Assembly (NCBI RefSeq): GCF_900104515.1
Contig: NZ_FNJL01000003.1
Coordinates: 124,001-188,000, forward strand
Reading direction: 5' to 3'
Length of the DNA: 64,000 nt
Source: Paracidovorax cattleyae
GTDB lineage: Bacteria > Pseudomonadota > Gammaproteobacteria > Burkholderiales > Burkholderiaceae_C
In this document: piece by piece, positions 19,003 to 27,964 of the stretch
How the letters are laid out: the number at the start of each line of letters is the position of its first letter
How positions within the stretch are numbered: the first letter of the stretch is position 1
Translations under genes and position numbers: made by a program
The notes under the pieces: model-generated
Database searches by the model: none
What the model saw: only the letters and a program-made list of their open reading frames with translations
Told to the model about the DNA's origin: nothing

Positions 19003-19905
19003 ATGGACACCTCCGCAGCCCCCGCCCGCCCCGCACTCCAGAGCACCGCGGTGCTGCCGGTGCGCAAGCTCGCCGTGGACCTGGCGCAGGGCTTCCCGCG
19101 CCGCTGGCACGGCGGGGACGCCTTCCGCACCCAGTTCTTCAATGCGCTGTCGATGAGCTTCCCGGTGGGCGAGCAGTTCTTCATCGACTCGGTGCGCGCA
19201 GCGGCGCAACGGCTCGAAGCCGGCAGGCCGGACCACGATGCCCTGCGGTCCCTGGTGCGCGGCTTCGTCGGCCAGGAGGCCACGCACCGCCACATCCACG
19301 GCCTCTACAACGCCGAACTGGAGCGCCAGGGGCTGGACAACCAGTGGCAGCACCGGGCCCGGGCGCGCATCGCCCGCCTGCACGAGCGCACAGGCAATCC
19401 GATGCATGCGCTGGCCATCACCTGCGCCTACGAACACTTCACCGCCCTGCTGGCGGACGGCACGCTGCGCTATCCACGCTGGCTGGAAGGCGCCGATCCG
19501 CAGATGCAGACCGTCTGGCGCTGGCATGCGGCGGAAGAGACCGAGCACCGCGCCGTGGCCTTCGCGCTCTACGAGGCCCTCGGCGGCCGCCACGACTGGC
19601 GGGTGCGCTGGTACCTCTATGTCGGCCTGGTGTTCATGGTGGACTCGGTGCGCCAGACCCTCGTGAACCTGCGCAGCGACGGCAGCCTGTGGCGCCCAAA
19701 TACGTGGGTGAGTGCGGTGCGCATGTTCTGGGGCCGCGATGGCGTCGCCTGGCGCAGCCTGCCGGCCCTGCTGCGCTACCTGCGCCGGGACTTCCACCCC
19801 GACCGGGAGCATGCCGTGCCCGGCGCCGCGGAGCTGGCGCAAGGCTGGCTCGCGGCGAATGCCGACCGGCTGCGCACTGTGGGCGCCGCCGCCCGGGCGG
19901 CCTGA
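19003..19905 (+). CDS. Predicted metal-dependent hydrolase (PF10118 type)
   Basis: 300 residues, all-helical, with ferritin-like metal-binding signatures. These are FPVGEQFFIDSVR, VGQEATHRHIHGLYN, ACAYEHFTALL-like ITCAYEHFTALLADG and WHAAEETEHRAVAF, spaced as four ligand helices of a di-metal centre. This matches the family annotated as predicted metal-dependent hydrolase, whose true reaction is not firmly known. I chose the ATG at 19003 (MDTSAAPARPAL) because AAAGGA precedes it; upstream open sequence is GC-rich noise. Divergent TetR is its probable regulator. Confidence 0.82.
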   Translation: MDTSAAPARPALQSTAVLPVRKLAVDLAQGFPRRWHGGDAFRTQFFNALSMSFPVGEQFFIDSVRAAAQRLEAGRPDHDALRSLVRGFVGQEATHRHIHGLYNAELERQGLDNQWQHRARARIARLHERTGNPMHALAITCAYEHFTALLADGTLRYPRWLEGADPQMQTVWRWHAAEETEHRAVAFALYEALGGRHDWRVRWYLYVGLVFMVDSVRQTLVNLRSDGSLWRPNTWVSAVRMFWGRDGVAWRSLPALLRYLRRDFHPDREHAVPGAAELAQGWLAANADRLRTVGAAARAA

Positions 19906-19910
19906 GCGGC

Positions 19911-20507
19911 TCAGCGCGTGGCGGCGAACTCGCCGCGCTGCAGTTCGGCGATGCCGTTGCCCCGGGCGTCCCGCGCGCCGAGGTCGGCCCCCTTCGCGGC
20001 CAGGTCCCGCAGCAGTTCGGTGCGCTGGAACAGCGCCGCGTACATCGCGGCCGTCTGGCCCGCGTTGTTGCGCTGGTCCGGCGCGCAGGCCGTCTGCACG
20101 AGGCGGCGGGCGATCGCCAGCTCGCCCTTGAAGATGGCGCCCATCAGGGCGGTATTGCCGCGCCGGTCCTGTGCGCAGGGATCCGCGCCGGCCTTCAGCA
20201 ACTGCTCGACCACCTCGCGGTGGCCATGGTAGGCGGCAAGGATGAGGGCCGTGTACCCCTTCTCGTCGCGCACGTTCAGGTCGTAGCCCGCCGCGACGAA
20301 CTCGCCCACCATGTCCGTGCGCCCCTGGCGCGCGGCGTCGAAGAGGTACTGCCGCAGTTGCGCCTGCAGCCGGGCGGGATCCTGGGGGGCGGCGGCAGCG
20401 GCAGGAGCCGCCGCCCGGGGCGGTGGAGCTTCGGGGGCCGCCAGGGCCGGGGTACCGGCCGCGAGTCCGGCGGCCAGGCACCAGGCCGGAAGGCAGAGGC
20501 TGCGCAT
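19911..20507 (-). CDS. Exported ankyrin-repeat protein, catalase partner
   Basis: 198 residues with signal peptide (MRSLCLPAWCLAAGLAAGTP then ALAAPEA) and an alanine/proline stretch. Four to five ankyrin repeats follow (RQGRTDMVGEFVAAGYDLNV, KGYTALILAAYHGHREVVEQ, GNTALMGAIFKGELAIARR, GQTAAMYAALFQRTELLRDL). It lies 69 nt after the exported catalase gene on the same strand. A catalase-ankyrin pair (katB-ankB) is known in Pseudomonas aeruginosa, where the ankyrin protein supports full catalase activity in the periplasm. The same role is inferred here. It converges with the hydrolase gene, 5 nt apart. Confidence 0.85.
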   Translation of the reverse strand: MRSLCLPAWCLAAGLAAGTPALAAPEAPPPRAAAPAAAAAPQDPARLQAQLRQYLFDAARQGRTDMVGEFVAAGYDLNVRDEKGYTALILAAYHGHREVVEQLLKAGADPCAQDRRGNTALMGAIFKGELAIARRLVQTACAPDQRNNAGQTAAMYAALFQRTELLRDLAAKGADLGARDARGNGIAELQRGEFAATR

Positions 20508-20576
20508 GGAATCCTCCTTTGCAAGGGGCCGGCCGCCTCCCAATGGAGTGCGGCCGGCTTCGTGGAACGCCGCGTA

Positions 20577-22100
20577 TCAGTCCTGCAGCGCGGCGGCGAG
20601 CTGCTTCACGCGCGCCAGGTCCCCCTTGGCCACGCGGGCCACGCCCGTACCGTATTCCGGATCGGCCTTGTAGAGGAACGACAGGATGACGTGCTTGCTC
20701 TCCGCATCGGCGCCCGCGAGAGACTCGCCGAAGCTCTGGATCAGGTCCTGCTGCTCCTTCTTGCCATAGCTGCGGTACAGGTCACCGGCCTGCTTGAAGT
20801 TCTGCTCCTTCGCGATCTTCGCCTGCTGGGTCGTACCCGTGAGCGGCAGCTGGCTGTAGCGCGCGGTGGGGTCCTGCGGACGCGGCTCCAGACGGCTGGG
20901 CTCGTAGTTCACGCCGCTGGTGGTATGGCCGGTGTTCAGGGTGCCGTCCTGGTTGCCGTTGTTCACCGCCACGCGGGGCCGGTTCACGGGCAGGGACAGG
21001 CCATTGGTGCCGACGCGGTAGAGCTGCGTGTCGGCATACGAGAACACGCGGCCCTGCAGCAGGCGGTCTTCCGACGGCTCGATGCCCGGCACGATGTTGG
21101 CCGGCGCCATCGCCACCTGCTCGGTTTCCTGGAAGAAATTGTCCACGTTCTTGTTCAGGACCATCTGGCCGATCCTGCGCTCGGGAATGCCGGGCCAGAT
21201 CTTGGTGGCGTCCAGCGGATCGAAGTCGAACTTGCCGAGGTCTTCGGGCTTGAGCACCTGGATGTACAGGTCCCACTTCGGAAAGTCGCCCTGGCGGATG
21301 GCACTCACCAGGTCATTCGTCATGTGGCTGTAATCCTTGCCCTGCACCTGCTCGACCTGCTTCGGATCGAGGTTCTTCAGGCCCTGCAGGCTCTTCCAGT
21401 GGAACTTGACGTAGTGCACCTGGCCCTGGGTATTCACGAACTTGTAGGCATGCACGCCGTTGCCGTCCATGAAGCGGTAGCCCGCGGGCGTGCCCTCGTT
21501 CGAGTAGAGCAGCGTGAGCGTGCGCGTGGCCTCGGGCACGTGGGAGAAGAAGTCGAAGCGGCGCGAGTCGTCGTCGAGGTTGCTGCGCGGATCGGGCTTG
21601 AACGCGTGGACCATGTCGGGGAACTTGATCGCGTCGCGGATGAAGAAGGTGGGGAAGTTGTTGCCCACCAGGTCCCAGTTGCCTTCGGACGTGTAGAACT
21701 TGGTGGCGAAGCCGCGCGGATCGCGCAGCGTCTCGGGCGAATGGTTGCCGTGCACCACGGACGAGAAGCGCACGAACACAGGTGTGCGCTCGCCAGGGCG
21801 GAAGAGCTTGGCGCGGGTCAGCGCGGAGATGTCTTCCGACGCAGTGAACTCGCCCTTGACGCCCGTGCCTCGCGCATGCACCACGCGCTCGGGAATGCGC
21901 TCGCGGTCGAAGCGCTGCAGCTTCTGGATGAGCTGCACATCCTGCAGCAGGCTGGGGCCGTTCGGGCCCGCCGTCTGCGAGTTCTGGTTGTCGCCGACCG
22001 GCGCCCCGTTGTCGCGCGTGAGGACCGATTGCGCGAAAGCCGCAGGCGCCAGGGCAACATGCAGCACCATGGTTGCGGTGGCTAGGTTCTGGAATTTCAT
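20577..22100 (-). CDS. katB: Exported monofunctional heme catalase
   Basis: 507 residues, clade of small-subunit catalases, with a Sec signal (MKFQNLATATMVLHVALAPA then AFAQS) that points to the periplasm. Active-site His75 is in PERVVHARGTGVKGEF. The distal Asn is in EGNWDLVGNNFPTFF and the heme-ligand Tyr in RVFSYADTQLYRVG. The start is MKFQNL, since an upstream in-frame ATG adds an uncharged leader without signal features. With katG it gives two unrelated catalases in this window, one cytoplasmic and one periplasmic. The symbol rests on the ankyrin neighbour, not on alignment. Confidence 0.9.
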   Translation of the reverse strand: MKFQNLATATMVLHVALAPAAFAQSVLTRDNGAPVGDNQNSQTAGPNGPSLLQDVQLIQKLQRFDRERIPERVVHARGTGVKGEFTASEDISALTRAKLFRPGERTPVFVRFSSVVHGNHSPETLRDPRGFATKFYTSEGNWDLVGNNFPTFFIRDAIKFPDMVHAFKPDPRSNLDDDSRRFDFFSHVPEATRTLTLLYSNEGTPAGYRFMDGNGVHAYKFVNTQGQVHYVKFHWKSLQGLKNLDPKQVEQVQGKDYSHMTNDLVSAIRQGDFPKWDLYIQVLKPEDLGKFDFDPLDATKIWPGIPERRIGQMVLNKNVDNFFQETEQVAMAPANIVPGIEPSEDRLLQGRVFSYADTQLYRVGTNGLSLPVNRPRVAVNNGNQDGTLNTGHTTSGVNYEPSRLEPRPQDPTARYSQLPLTGTTQQAKIAKEQNFKQAGDLYRSYGKKEQQDLIQSFGESLAGADAESKHVILSFLYKADPEYGTGVARVAKGDLARVKQLAAALQD

Positions 22101-22347
22101 GGGACGACTCCACTCCGTTGGTTGGGAAAAAACGGAGCGAATCATCGGTGGACAGGCAGCTCGGCAGCAAGAGGGCCGAAACTATGGCGCCCATCAAATT
22201 TTCCGATGAACGGAATTTGCAACCTTTCCATCGGAAGGCGGATGGCTTTTTATTTCACGTCATTCATAGCTATGTTTTTAATAGCATGAAATGGAATTTG
22301 CAATTCCTGCTTGCGCCGCAAGGCAACTGGCCACGCAAGGCGCCCGC
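22101..22347. promoter_or_regulatory. Upstream region of the exported catalase
   Basis: About 250 nt without a gene, AT-rich at 22185-22310, containing CATAGCTATG and a nearby AATAGC, which resemble loosely the ATAG half-sites of OxyR. The match is not good enough to name a site. No other structure stands out. Confidence 0.4.
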
Positions 22348-23268
22348 TCAGCGGTGCGCATTGATCGATGCGAGGATGCCCAGCGTGAAGAGTCCGCAGG
22401 CGGCCCATTGCAGGGGCACGGGCCAGTGGCCTTCGAGCGCGAAGGAGTACACGATGGCGAACAGCGTTTCGCTCACGATCAACTGGCCGCACAGGCTGGC
22501 GGCAAGTCGCTGGCTCGCCACGTTCCAGAGGATGGTGGCCAGCCAGCTCGATCCGAAGCCGATGGCCGCGCACACCGCCGCGAAGGTGCCGATGCCGGGC
22601 TGGGCCGCGATGGCGGAGAGCGGGCTGCCCGCCGCGAGCCAGAGCAGCACGCCGCCCAGGCCGGTGGCCAGCCCCAGCCAGTTGGCCCAGTCCGTGGCGC
22701 CGACCTCCGGGTGCCGCTGGAGCCAGCGCGCATTCAGGATCGCGAAGGCGGTCCAGAACACCAGCGCCACCAGGGCGATGCCGATGCCGCGCCAGAAGGC
22801 GGGCGAGGCGGCCGCGCCCTGCCCCGCATCCCCGCCATGCGGCGCCCAGGCCATCAGCACGATGCCCGCGACGGTGAGCAGCAGGCCCGGCGCCAGCGCG
22901 CCCCAGCGCAGGCCGTGGGGCTTGCCCAGCACCATGACCCAGACGGGGATCGTGCCGATGATGAGCGCCGGCAGGGGTGCGCCGGCATCGCGGATCGCCA
23001 GCACCAGCAGCAGGTAGTAGCCCGTGAAGCCCAGCACGCTCAGCCAGAGCGCGGCGCCGGCCTGCCGCAGGGTGGGCAGGCGCCCCGGCTGGCCGGCCCG
23101 GCGGCGCACCATGCCCCAGAGGACCATGCCCGCGGCCACCGCGCCGTAGGCGACGAACCGGCCGGCCGTGAGGTCCACGGACGCGGACCCCGCGGCGAGG
23201 CGCGGCGCGATGAACACCAGCCCCCAGAGCGCGCCCGCGGCGAGCCCCGCGAGGATGCCGGCCAGCAT
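22348..23268 (-). CDS. EamA/DMT-family transporter
   Basis: 306 residues with ten predicted membrane helices in two five-helix repeats (GILAGLAAGALWGLVFIAPR at the start, then FTGYYLLLVLAIRDAGAPLP, and GIGIALVALVFWTAFAILNA in the second half). This is the usual layout for drug/metabolite exporters of the EamA group. The ATG overlaps the TGA of the upstream SDR gene (TGATG), so the two are translationally coupled. The substrate is unknown. Confidence 0.85.
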   Translation of the reverse strand: MLAGILAGLAAGALWGLVFIAPRLAAGSASVDLTAGRFVAYGAVAAGMVLWGMVRRRAGQPGRLPTLRQAGAALWLSVLGFTGYYLLLVLAIRDAGAPLPALIIGTIPVWVMVLGKPHGLRWGALAPGLLLTVAGIVLMAWAPHGGDAGQGAAASPAFWRGIGIALVALVFWTAFAILNARWLQRHPEVGATDWANWLGLATGLGGVLLWLAAGSPLSAIAAQPGIGTFAAVCAAIGFGSSWLATILWNVASQRLAASLCGQLIVSETLFAIVYSFALEGHWPVPLQWAACGLFTLGILASINAHR

Positions 23269-24050
23269 CAGGCGCCGAAGCCGTCGTCGGCCGCGATCAC
23301 CGCCCCGTTCACGAAATGGCTCTGGTCGCTGGCCAGCATGACGATAAGCGCGTCCAGGTCGCGCGGCTCGCCCACGCGCTTGCGCGGCAGCATGTCCACG
23401 AGCTTGCGGCCCTGTTCGGTCTGCCAGTGGTGGTGGTTGATCTCCGTGTCGATGTAGCCCGGGCAGATCGCGTTCACGTTGATGCCGAATCGCCCCCATT
23501 CGAGGGCCATGGCGCGCGTCATGTGCACGACGGCCGCCTTGCTCATGCTGTAGGCGCCGATCTGCGGCAGCACCTTGAGGCCGGCCATGGAGGCGATGTT
23601 GATGATGCGGCCGCCCGTGAAGCTGCCCGGCGCGGCGCCGCGCGAGCGCGCCAGCATGCGCTTGCCGACTTCCTGCGCGACGAAGAAGGCGCCGCGCACG
23701 TTGGTGTCGAAGACGAAGTCGAAGTCATCCGGCGTGACGTCCTGGATGCGCTGGGTGGTGGAGACGCCCGAGTTGTTCACGAGGATGTCGATCGAGCCCA
23801 TCTCGGTCTCCGCATGGGCCACGGCGGCCTTGATGGAGTCGTGGTCGGTCACGTCCAGCTCGACCACGTGGGCGTCGCCGCCCTCCCCCTCGATGCGCGC
23901 ACGCAGGGCCTTGAGCTTTTCCATGCGCCGGCTGGCCAGCACCACGCCGGCCCCCGCACGCGCCAGGGTGCGGGCGAACTGCTCGCCGAGGCCGCTCGAA
24001 GCGCCCGTCACCAGGGCCACGCGGCCCGACAAATCGATGGTGTATGCCAT
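23268..24050 (-). CDS. Short-chain dehydrogenase/reductase
   Basis: 260 residues of a classical SDR. The cofactor motif is TGASSGLGEQFA (residues about 15-26). VNNSGV follows, then the catalytic Ser (INIASMAGLKVLPQ), Tyr and Lys (GAYSMSKAAVVH). The C-terminal region has the substrate loop GYIDTEINHHHWQTEQG. Members with this loop are often 3-oxoacyl or 3-hydroxyacyl-CoA reductases. It is divergent from the ETF-QO gene, with operator-like repeats between, consistent with a role in fatty or branched-chain acid oxidation. It is coupled downstream to an EamA transporter. Confidence 0.85.
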   Translation of the reverse strand: MAYTIDLSGRVALVTGASSGLGEQFARTLARAGAGVVLASRRMEKLKALRARIEGEGGDAHVVELDVTDHDSIKAAVAHAETEMGSIDILVNNSGVSTTQRIQDVTPDDFDFVFDTNVRGAFFVAQEVGKRMLARSRGAAPGSFTGGRIINIASMAGLKVLPQIGAYSMSKAAVVHMTRAMALEWGRFGINVNAICPGYIDTEINHHHWQTEQGRKLVDMLPRKRVGEPRDLDALIVMLASDQSHFVNGAVIAADDGFGA

Positions 24051-24078
24051 GGAAACAGCCTCCGGAAGAAAGAAAAAA

Positions 24079-24170
24079 GAACGATCGTTCGATTGTCGTG
24101 CCCCGGGTGCATACAATGGGCCACAGCGCCCGCGCGGGGCCCCACGCCCTGGACGCGACATCGTTCGATT
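24079..24170. promoter_or_regulatory. TetR-type palindrome and repeat in the SDR/ETF-QO divergent promoter
   Basis: GAACGATCGTTC (24079-24090) is a perfect 12-bp palindrome 29 bp before the SDR start. The sequence ATCGTTCGATT occurs within it (24084-24094) and again at 24160-24170, 26 bp before the ETF-QO ATG. Two copies, one near each gene, suggest a shared regulator. ACGATCGT-type palindromes are known for TetR-family fatty-acid degradation regulators; this link is inference. Confidence 0.6.
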
Positions 24171-24195
24171 ATCAAATGCCGAGACGAGACAACCC

Positions 24196-25902
24196 ATGAC
24201 GAAAGACGAAATCCTTGCCCAGTACGGCCCGCGAGAGGCCATGGAATACGACGTGGTCGTGGTCGGCGGCGGCCCGGCCGGGCTCTCCGCGGCCATCCGG
24301 TTCAAGCAGATGGCCGCCACGAACGGGCAGGACGTGTCGGTGGTGGTGCTCGAGAAGGGCTCCGAGCCCGGCGCGCACATCCTCTCGGGCGCCATCATGG
24401 ACCCGCGCGCGCTCACCGAGCTGATCCCCGACTGGAAGGAGCGCGGCGCTCCCCTGAAGCAGCCGGTGACGGAAGACGCCATGATCTTCCTGGGCGAGAA
24501 ATCGTCCTGGCGCACCCCCAACTTCCTGCTGCCGGGCTGCTTCCAGAACCACGGCAACTACATCGTCAGCCTGGGCAACGTGGTGCGCTGGCTGGCCGCG
24601 CAGGCCGAGGAACTGGGCGTGGAGATTTTCCCGGGCTTCCCGGCCGCCGAAGTGCTCTACAACGAGGACGGATCGGTCAAGGGCGTGGCCACCGGCAACA
24701 TGGGCGTGGGCAAGGACGGCGAGCCCACGGGCGACTTCCAGCTGGGCATGGAACTGCATGCCAGGTACACCCTGTTCGCCGAAGGCGCGCGCGGGCACCT
24801 GGGCAAGCAGGTCATCGCCCGCTACAAGCTCGACGAGGGCCGCGACCCGCAGACCTACGGCATCGGCGTGAAGGAACTGTGGGAAATCGACCCCAAGTTG
24901 CACCAGCCCGGCTTCGTGATGCACACCGCCGGCTGGCCGATGGATGCCGACACCTACGGCGGCGCCTTCCTCTACCACGCCGAGGACAACAAGGTCACGC
25001 TGGGCTTCATCACGGGCCTGGACTATTCCAACCCGTACCTGAGCCCGTTCGAGGAATTCCAGCGCTGGAAGACCCACCCCAACATCCGCTACTACCTGGA
25101 GGGCGACGAGGCCAAGGGCATCAAGCCGGCCAAGCGCATCGGCTACGGAGCGCGCGCCATTACGGCGGGCGGGCTGCTGTCGCTGCCCAGGTTCGTCTTC
25201 CCGGGCGGCGCGCTGGTGGGCTGCGACGCGGGCTTTCTGAACGTGAGCCGCATCAAGGGCAGCCATGCCGCCATCAAGACCGGCATGCTGGCCGCCGAGG
25301 CCGCCTACGACGCGATCCGCGCCGGCCGCCAGCACGACGAACTCACCGCCTACCCGCAGGCCTTCGAGAACAGCTGGCTGCACGAAGAGCTCAACAAGGC
25401 GCGCAACTTCAAGGCCTGGTTCAAGAAGGGCCTGGTCACGGCCACGCTGATGAACGGCATCGAGCAGTTCGTGCTCAAGGGCAACATCCCCTGGACGCTG
25501 CACCGCGACAAGCCCGACCACGCCTACCTGAAGCCCGCGGCCGAGTGCAAGCCCATCGCCTATCCCAAGCCCGACGGCAAGCTCACCTTCGACCGGCTCT
25601 CCAGCGTGTTCATCAGCAACACCAACCATGCGGAGAACCAGCCGGCCCACCTCACGCTCAAGGACCCGGGCGTGCCGGTGAACATCAACCTGGCGAAGTA
25701 CGCCGGCCCCGAGGCCCGCTACTGCCCCGCGGCGGTGTACGAGTTCGTGCCCGACGAGACGCAGGGCGGCAATGCGCAGCGGTTGCAGATCAACGCGCAG
25801 AACTGCGTGCATTGCAAGACCTGCGACATCAAGGACCCGACGCAGAACATCGTGTGGGTCACGCCCGAAGGCGGCGGCGGACCGAACTACTCGGGCATGT
25901 GA
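24196..25902 (+). CDS. etfD: Electron transfer flavoprotein-ubiquinone oxidoreductase
   Basis: 568 residues. It takes electrons from reduced ETF, fed by acyl-CoA dehydrogenases, and gives them to ubiquinone at the inner membrane. The FAD motif VVVGGGPAGLSAAIRFKQ is at residues 21-38. LEKGSEPGAHILSGAI is family-diagnostic. The quinone-binding GFLNVSRIKGSHAAIKTGML region and the C-terminal 4Fe-4S ligands are present, the first in YCPAAVYEF and three in NCVHCKTCDIKDP. The length is standard. No etfAB genes are in the window. The gene is a single transcription unit divergent from an SDR. Confidence 0.96.
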   Translation: MTKDEILAQYGPREAMEYDVVVVGGGPAGLSAAIRFKQMAATNGQDVSVVVLEKGSEPGAHILSGAIMDPRALTELIPDWKERGAPLKQPVTEDAMIFLGEKSSWRTPNFLLPGCFQNHGNYIVSLGNVVRWLAAQAEELGVEIFPGFPAAEVLYNEDGSVKGVATGNMGVGKDGEPTGDFQLGMELHARYTLFAEGARGHLGKQVIARYKLDEGRDPQTYGIGVKELWEIDPKLHQPGFVMHTAGWPMDADTYGGAFLYHAEDNKVTLGFITGLDYSNPYLSPFEEFQRWKTHPNIRYYLEGDEAKGIKPAKRIGYGARAITAGGLLSLPRFVFPGGALVGCDAGFLNVSRIKGSHAAIKTGMLAAEAAYDAIRAGRQHDELTAYPQAFENSWLHEELNKARNFKAWFKKGLVTATLMNGIEQFVLKGNIPWTLHRDKPDHAYLKPAAECKPIAYPKPDGKLTFDRLSSVFISNTNHAENQPAHLTLKDPGVPVNINLAKYAGPEARYCPAAVYEFVPDETQGGNAQRLQINAQNCVHCKTCDIKDPTQNIVWVTPEGGGGPNYSGM

Positions 25903-26063
25903 CCGGCATGTGACGCGCATGTGAGGCACGGGGGCGCGGCGGGGTGCAGCCGCCGCTCCGACCCGCCCGTTGGCCTCCGGCCTACAGGGGACGCCGGTTC
26001 CGCGGGCCAGACTCGCAGAGGTCCGCATTCCCTCCCGGGTCCCGCCAGGAGCCACGAACCGCC

Positions 26064-26678
26064 ATGCCCCGTCCCGACCTCCAGCTCTACACCACTCAAC
26101 GCCGCCGCCCGCTCGTGCCGCTGGCGGCAGCTGCCACCGTGGCCGCGGCCGCCGGAGCGGCCGCCCTCTACCTGCGCTCGGCCCTCCGCCCCCCGCCGGG
26201 CGTGCAGCCGGTGCAGAACTTCAACGTGGACCGCTATGCCGGCCACTGGTACGAGGTGGCCCGCATCGACCAGCGCTTCGAGCGCGGCCTGATCCGTACC
26301 AGCGCCCACTACAGCCGCAGGGGCGACGGCAGCCTGCGCGTCCTGAACCGCGGCTACGACCCTGACCGCGGCCGCTGGCGCGAGGCCGAGGGCCGGGCCG
26401 TGTTCCTGGGCGACCCGTCCACGGCCGCCCTGAAGGTGTCGTTCTTCGGCCCGTTCTATGCCGGCTATTTCGTGGCCGCACTGGACGAGGACTACCGCTG
26501 GGCGATGGTGGTGGGCCCGCGCCTGGATGCGCTCTGGATTCTCTCGCGCACGCCCACGCTGCCCATGGCGGTGCGCGAGCGCCTGCTGGCCCAGGCACGC
26601 GCACTGGGCGTGGACATGCGCCGCATCCTGTGGGTGCCGCAGGCCGACGCGGCCGCCCCCGAGCCCGCGACGCGCTGA
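26064..26678 (+). CDS. Bacterial lipocalin (Blc-like), membrane-anchored
   Basis: 204 residues. The lipocalin signature NFNVDRYAGHWYEVARIDQR begins near residue 52. The strand YSRRGDGSLRVLNRGYDPD, the GPFYAGYFVAALDEDYRWAM region and the third conserved element WILSRTPTLPMAV follow, as in Blc proteins that bind fatty acids or lysophospholipids. Blc is usually a lipoprotein. Here the N terminus has no lipobox cysteine but a single hydrophobic helix after basic residues (RRRPLVPLAAAATVAAAAGA). The protein is therefore probably tethered to the inner membrane, facing the periplasm. AGGAG precedes the ATG. Confidence 0.82.
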   Translation: MPRPDLQLYTTQRRRPLVPLAAAATVAAAAGAAALYLRSALRPPPGVQPVQNFNVDRYAGHWYEVARIDQRFERGLIRTSAHYSRRGDGSLRVLNRGYDPDRGRWREAEGRAVFLGDPSTAALKVSFFGPFYAGYFVAALDEDYRWAMVVGPRLDALWILSRTPTLPMAVRERLLAQARALGVDMRRILWVPQADAAAPEPATR

Positions 26679-26834
26679 ACCAGCCACCCGCCACAGCCCT
26701 GCACCTCCGCGGTGCAGCCGGTACACTCGGCATTCCAGGCCGCGTTGTCCGTTTCTGTGCGGGCCTGGATCCGTTGTCGCCAGAAACGCGCCCGCCTGCC
26801 GGCGGGCATTCCGCAGCCGCCACCCGCCACGCAG

Positions 26835-26853
26835 CGCCCGATGGAATCGGGCG
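26835..26853. other. Perfect hairpin upstream of the ABC importer operon
   Basis: CGCCCGAT-GGA-ATCGGGCG, an 8-bp perfect stem with 3-nt loop, 38 nt before the substrate-binding protein ATG. It has no T-tract. It could structure the 5' leader or be an operator. Confidence 0.4.
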
Positions 26854-26891
26854 TTCCCGCATCCAGGGCCTGGCGGCGAGAAAGTTCGAGC

Positions 26892-27875
26892 ATGAAGCAG
26901 CATCCGTTCGGCGCCCTGGCGCTGGCCGTGGCCGCCGCCGTCGCGGCCGCCTCTCCCGCCGCGATGGCCCAGCAGGCCCCCGCCCCCAAATCCGTGGCCG
27001 TGACGGCCATCGTGGAGCACCCGGCGCTCGACGCCATCCGCGACGGCGTGAAGGCGAGCCTGCAGGCCGCCGGCTACGAGGAAGGCAAGACGCTCAAGTG
27101 GCAGTACCAGAGCGCCCAGGGCAACACCGGCACGGCCGCGCAGATCGCACGCAAGTTCGTGGGCGACCAGCCCGACGCCATCGTCGCCATCGCCACGCCC
27201 TCGGCCCAGGCCGTGGTGGCCGCCACCAGGACGGTGCCGGTGGTCTTCTCGGCCGTGACCGATCCGGTCGCCGCCAAGCTGGTGAAGAACTGGGAACCCA
27301 GCAAGACCAATGTGACGGGCGTGTCCGACCTGCTGGCGCTGGACAAGCAGATGGAGCTGGTCAGGCAGGTGGTGCCGAACGCCAAGCGCGTCGGCGTGGT
27401 CTACAACCCCGGCGAGGCCAACTCCGCCGTGGTGGTCAAGGAACTGAAGGCCCTGCTGCCCAGGATGGGCATGACGCTGGTCGAGGCTGCCGCGCCCCGC
27501 TCGGTCGATGTGGGCAGCGCCGCGCGCAGCCTGATCGGCAAGGCCGACGTGATCTACACCAGCACCGACAACAACGTGGTGTCGGCCTACGAATCGCTCG
27601 TGAAGGTCGGCCAGGAGGCCAAGCTGCCCCTGGTGGCCGCCGATGCCGACAGCGTCAAGCGCGGCGCGATCGCCTCCTTCGGCATCAACTACCGCGATCT
27701 GGGCGAGCAGACCGGCCGCATGGTGGTGCGCGTGCTCAAGGGCGAGAAGCCGGGCGACATCCAACCCGAGATCAGCACGAAGCTGGAACTCACGGTGAAC
27801 CCCGGCGCTGCCGAGAAGCAGGGCGTGAAGCTCTCCGACGCATTCGTGAAGTCCGCTGCCCACATCGTGAAGTAA
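26892..27875 (+). CDS. ABC transporter substrate-binding protein (PF04392 type)
   Basis: 327 residues with signal peptide (MKQHPFGALALAVAAAVAAA, then SPAAMAQQ). The core has SVAVTAIVEHPALDAIRDGV, ARKFVGDQPDAIVAIATPSA, VVFSAVTDPVAAKLV and TSTDNNVVSAYESLV, the pattern of the ABC_sub_bind family (also seen in tryptophan and nucleoside-like importers). It forms a unit with the permease and ATPase genes that follow at 89 and 11 nt. The ligand is not evident; amino-acid-like compounds are plausible from the TrpX resemblance. Confidence 0.9.
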   Translation: MKQHPFGALALAVAAAVAAASPAAMAQQAPAPKSVAVTAIVEHPALDAIRDGVKASLQAAGYEEGKTLKWQYQSAQGNTGTAAQIARKFVGDQPDAIVAIATPSAQAVVAATRTVPVVFSAVTDPVAAKLVKNWEPSKTNVTGVSDLLALDKQMELVRQVVPNAKRVGVVYNPGEANSAVVVKELKALLPRMGMTLVEAAAPRSVDVGSAARSLIGKADVIYTSTDNNVVSAYESLVKVGQEAKLPLVAADADSVKRGAIASFGINYRDLGEQTGRMVVRVLKGEKPGDIQPEISTKLELTVNPGAAEKQGVKLSDAFVKSAAHIVK

Positions 27876-27964
27876 GGTGCGGCTCCCGGCCCCCGTGCCG
27901 GGAACGTCGCCCCGACCGCAGGAGCTTCGGCTCCTGATTCGTTTTTCCGGAAGCCTCACCCGCC

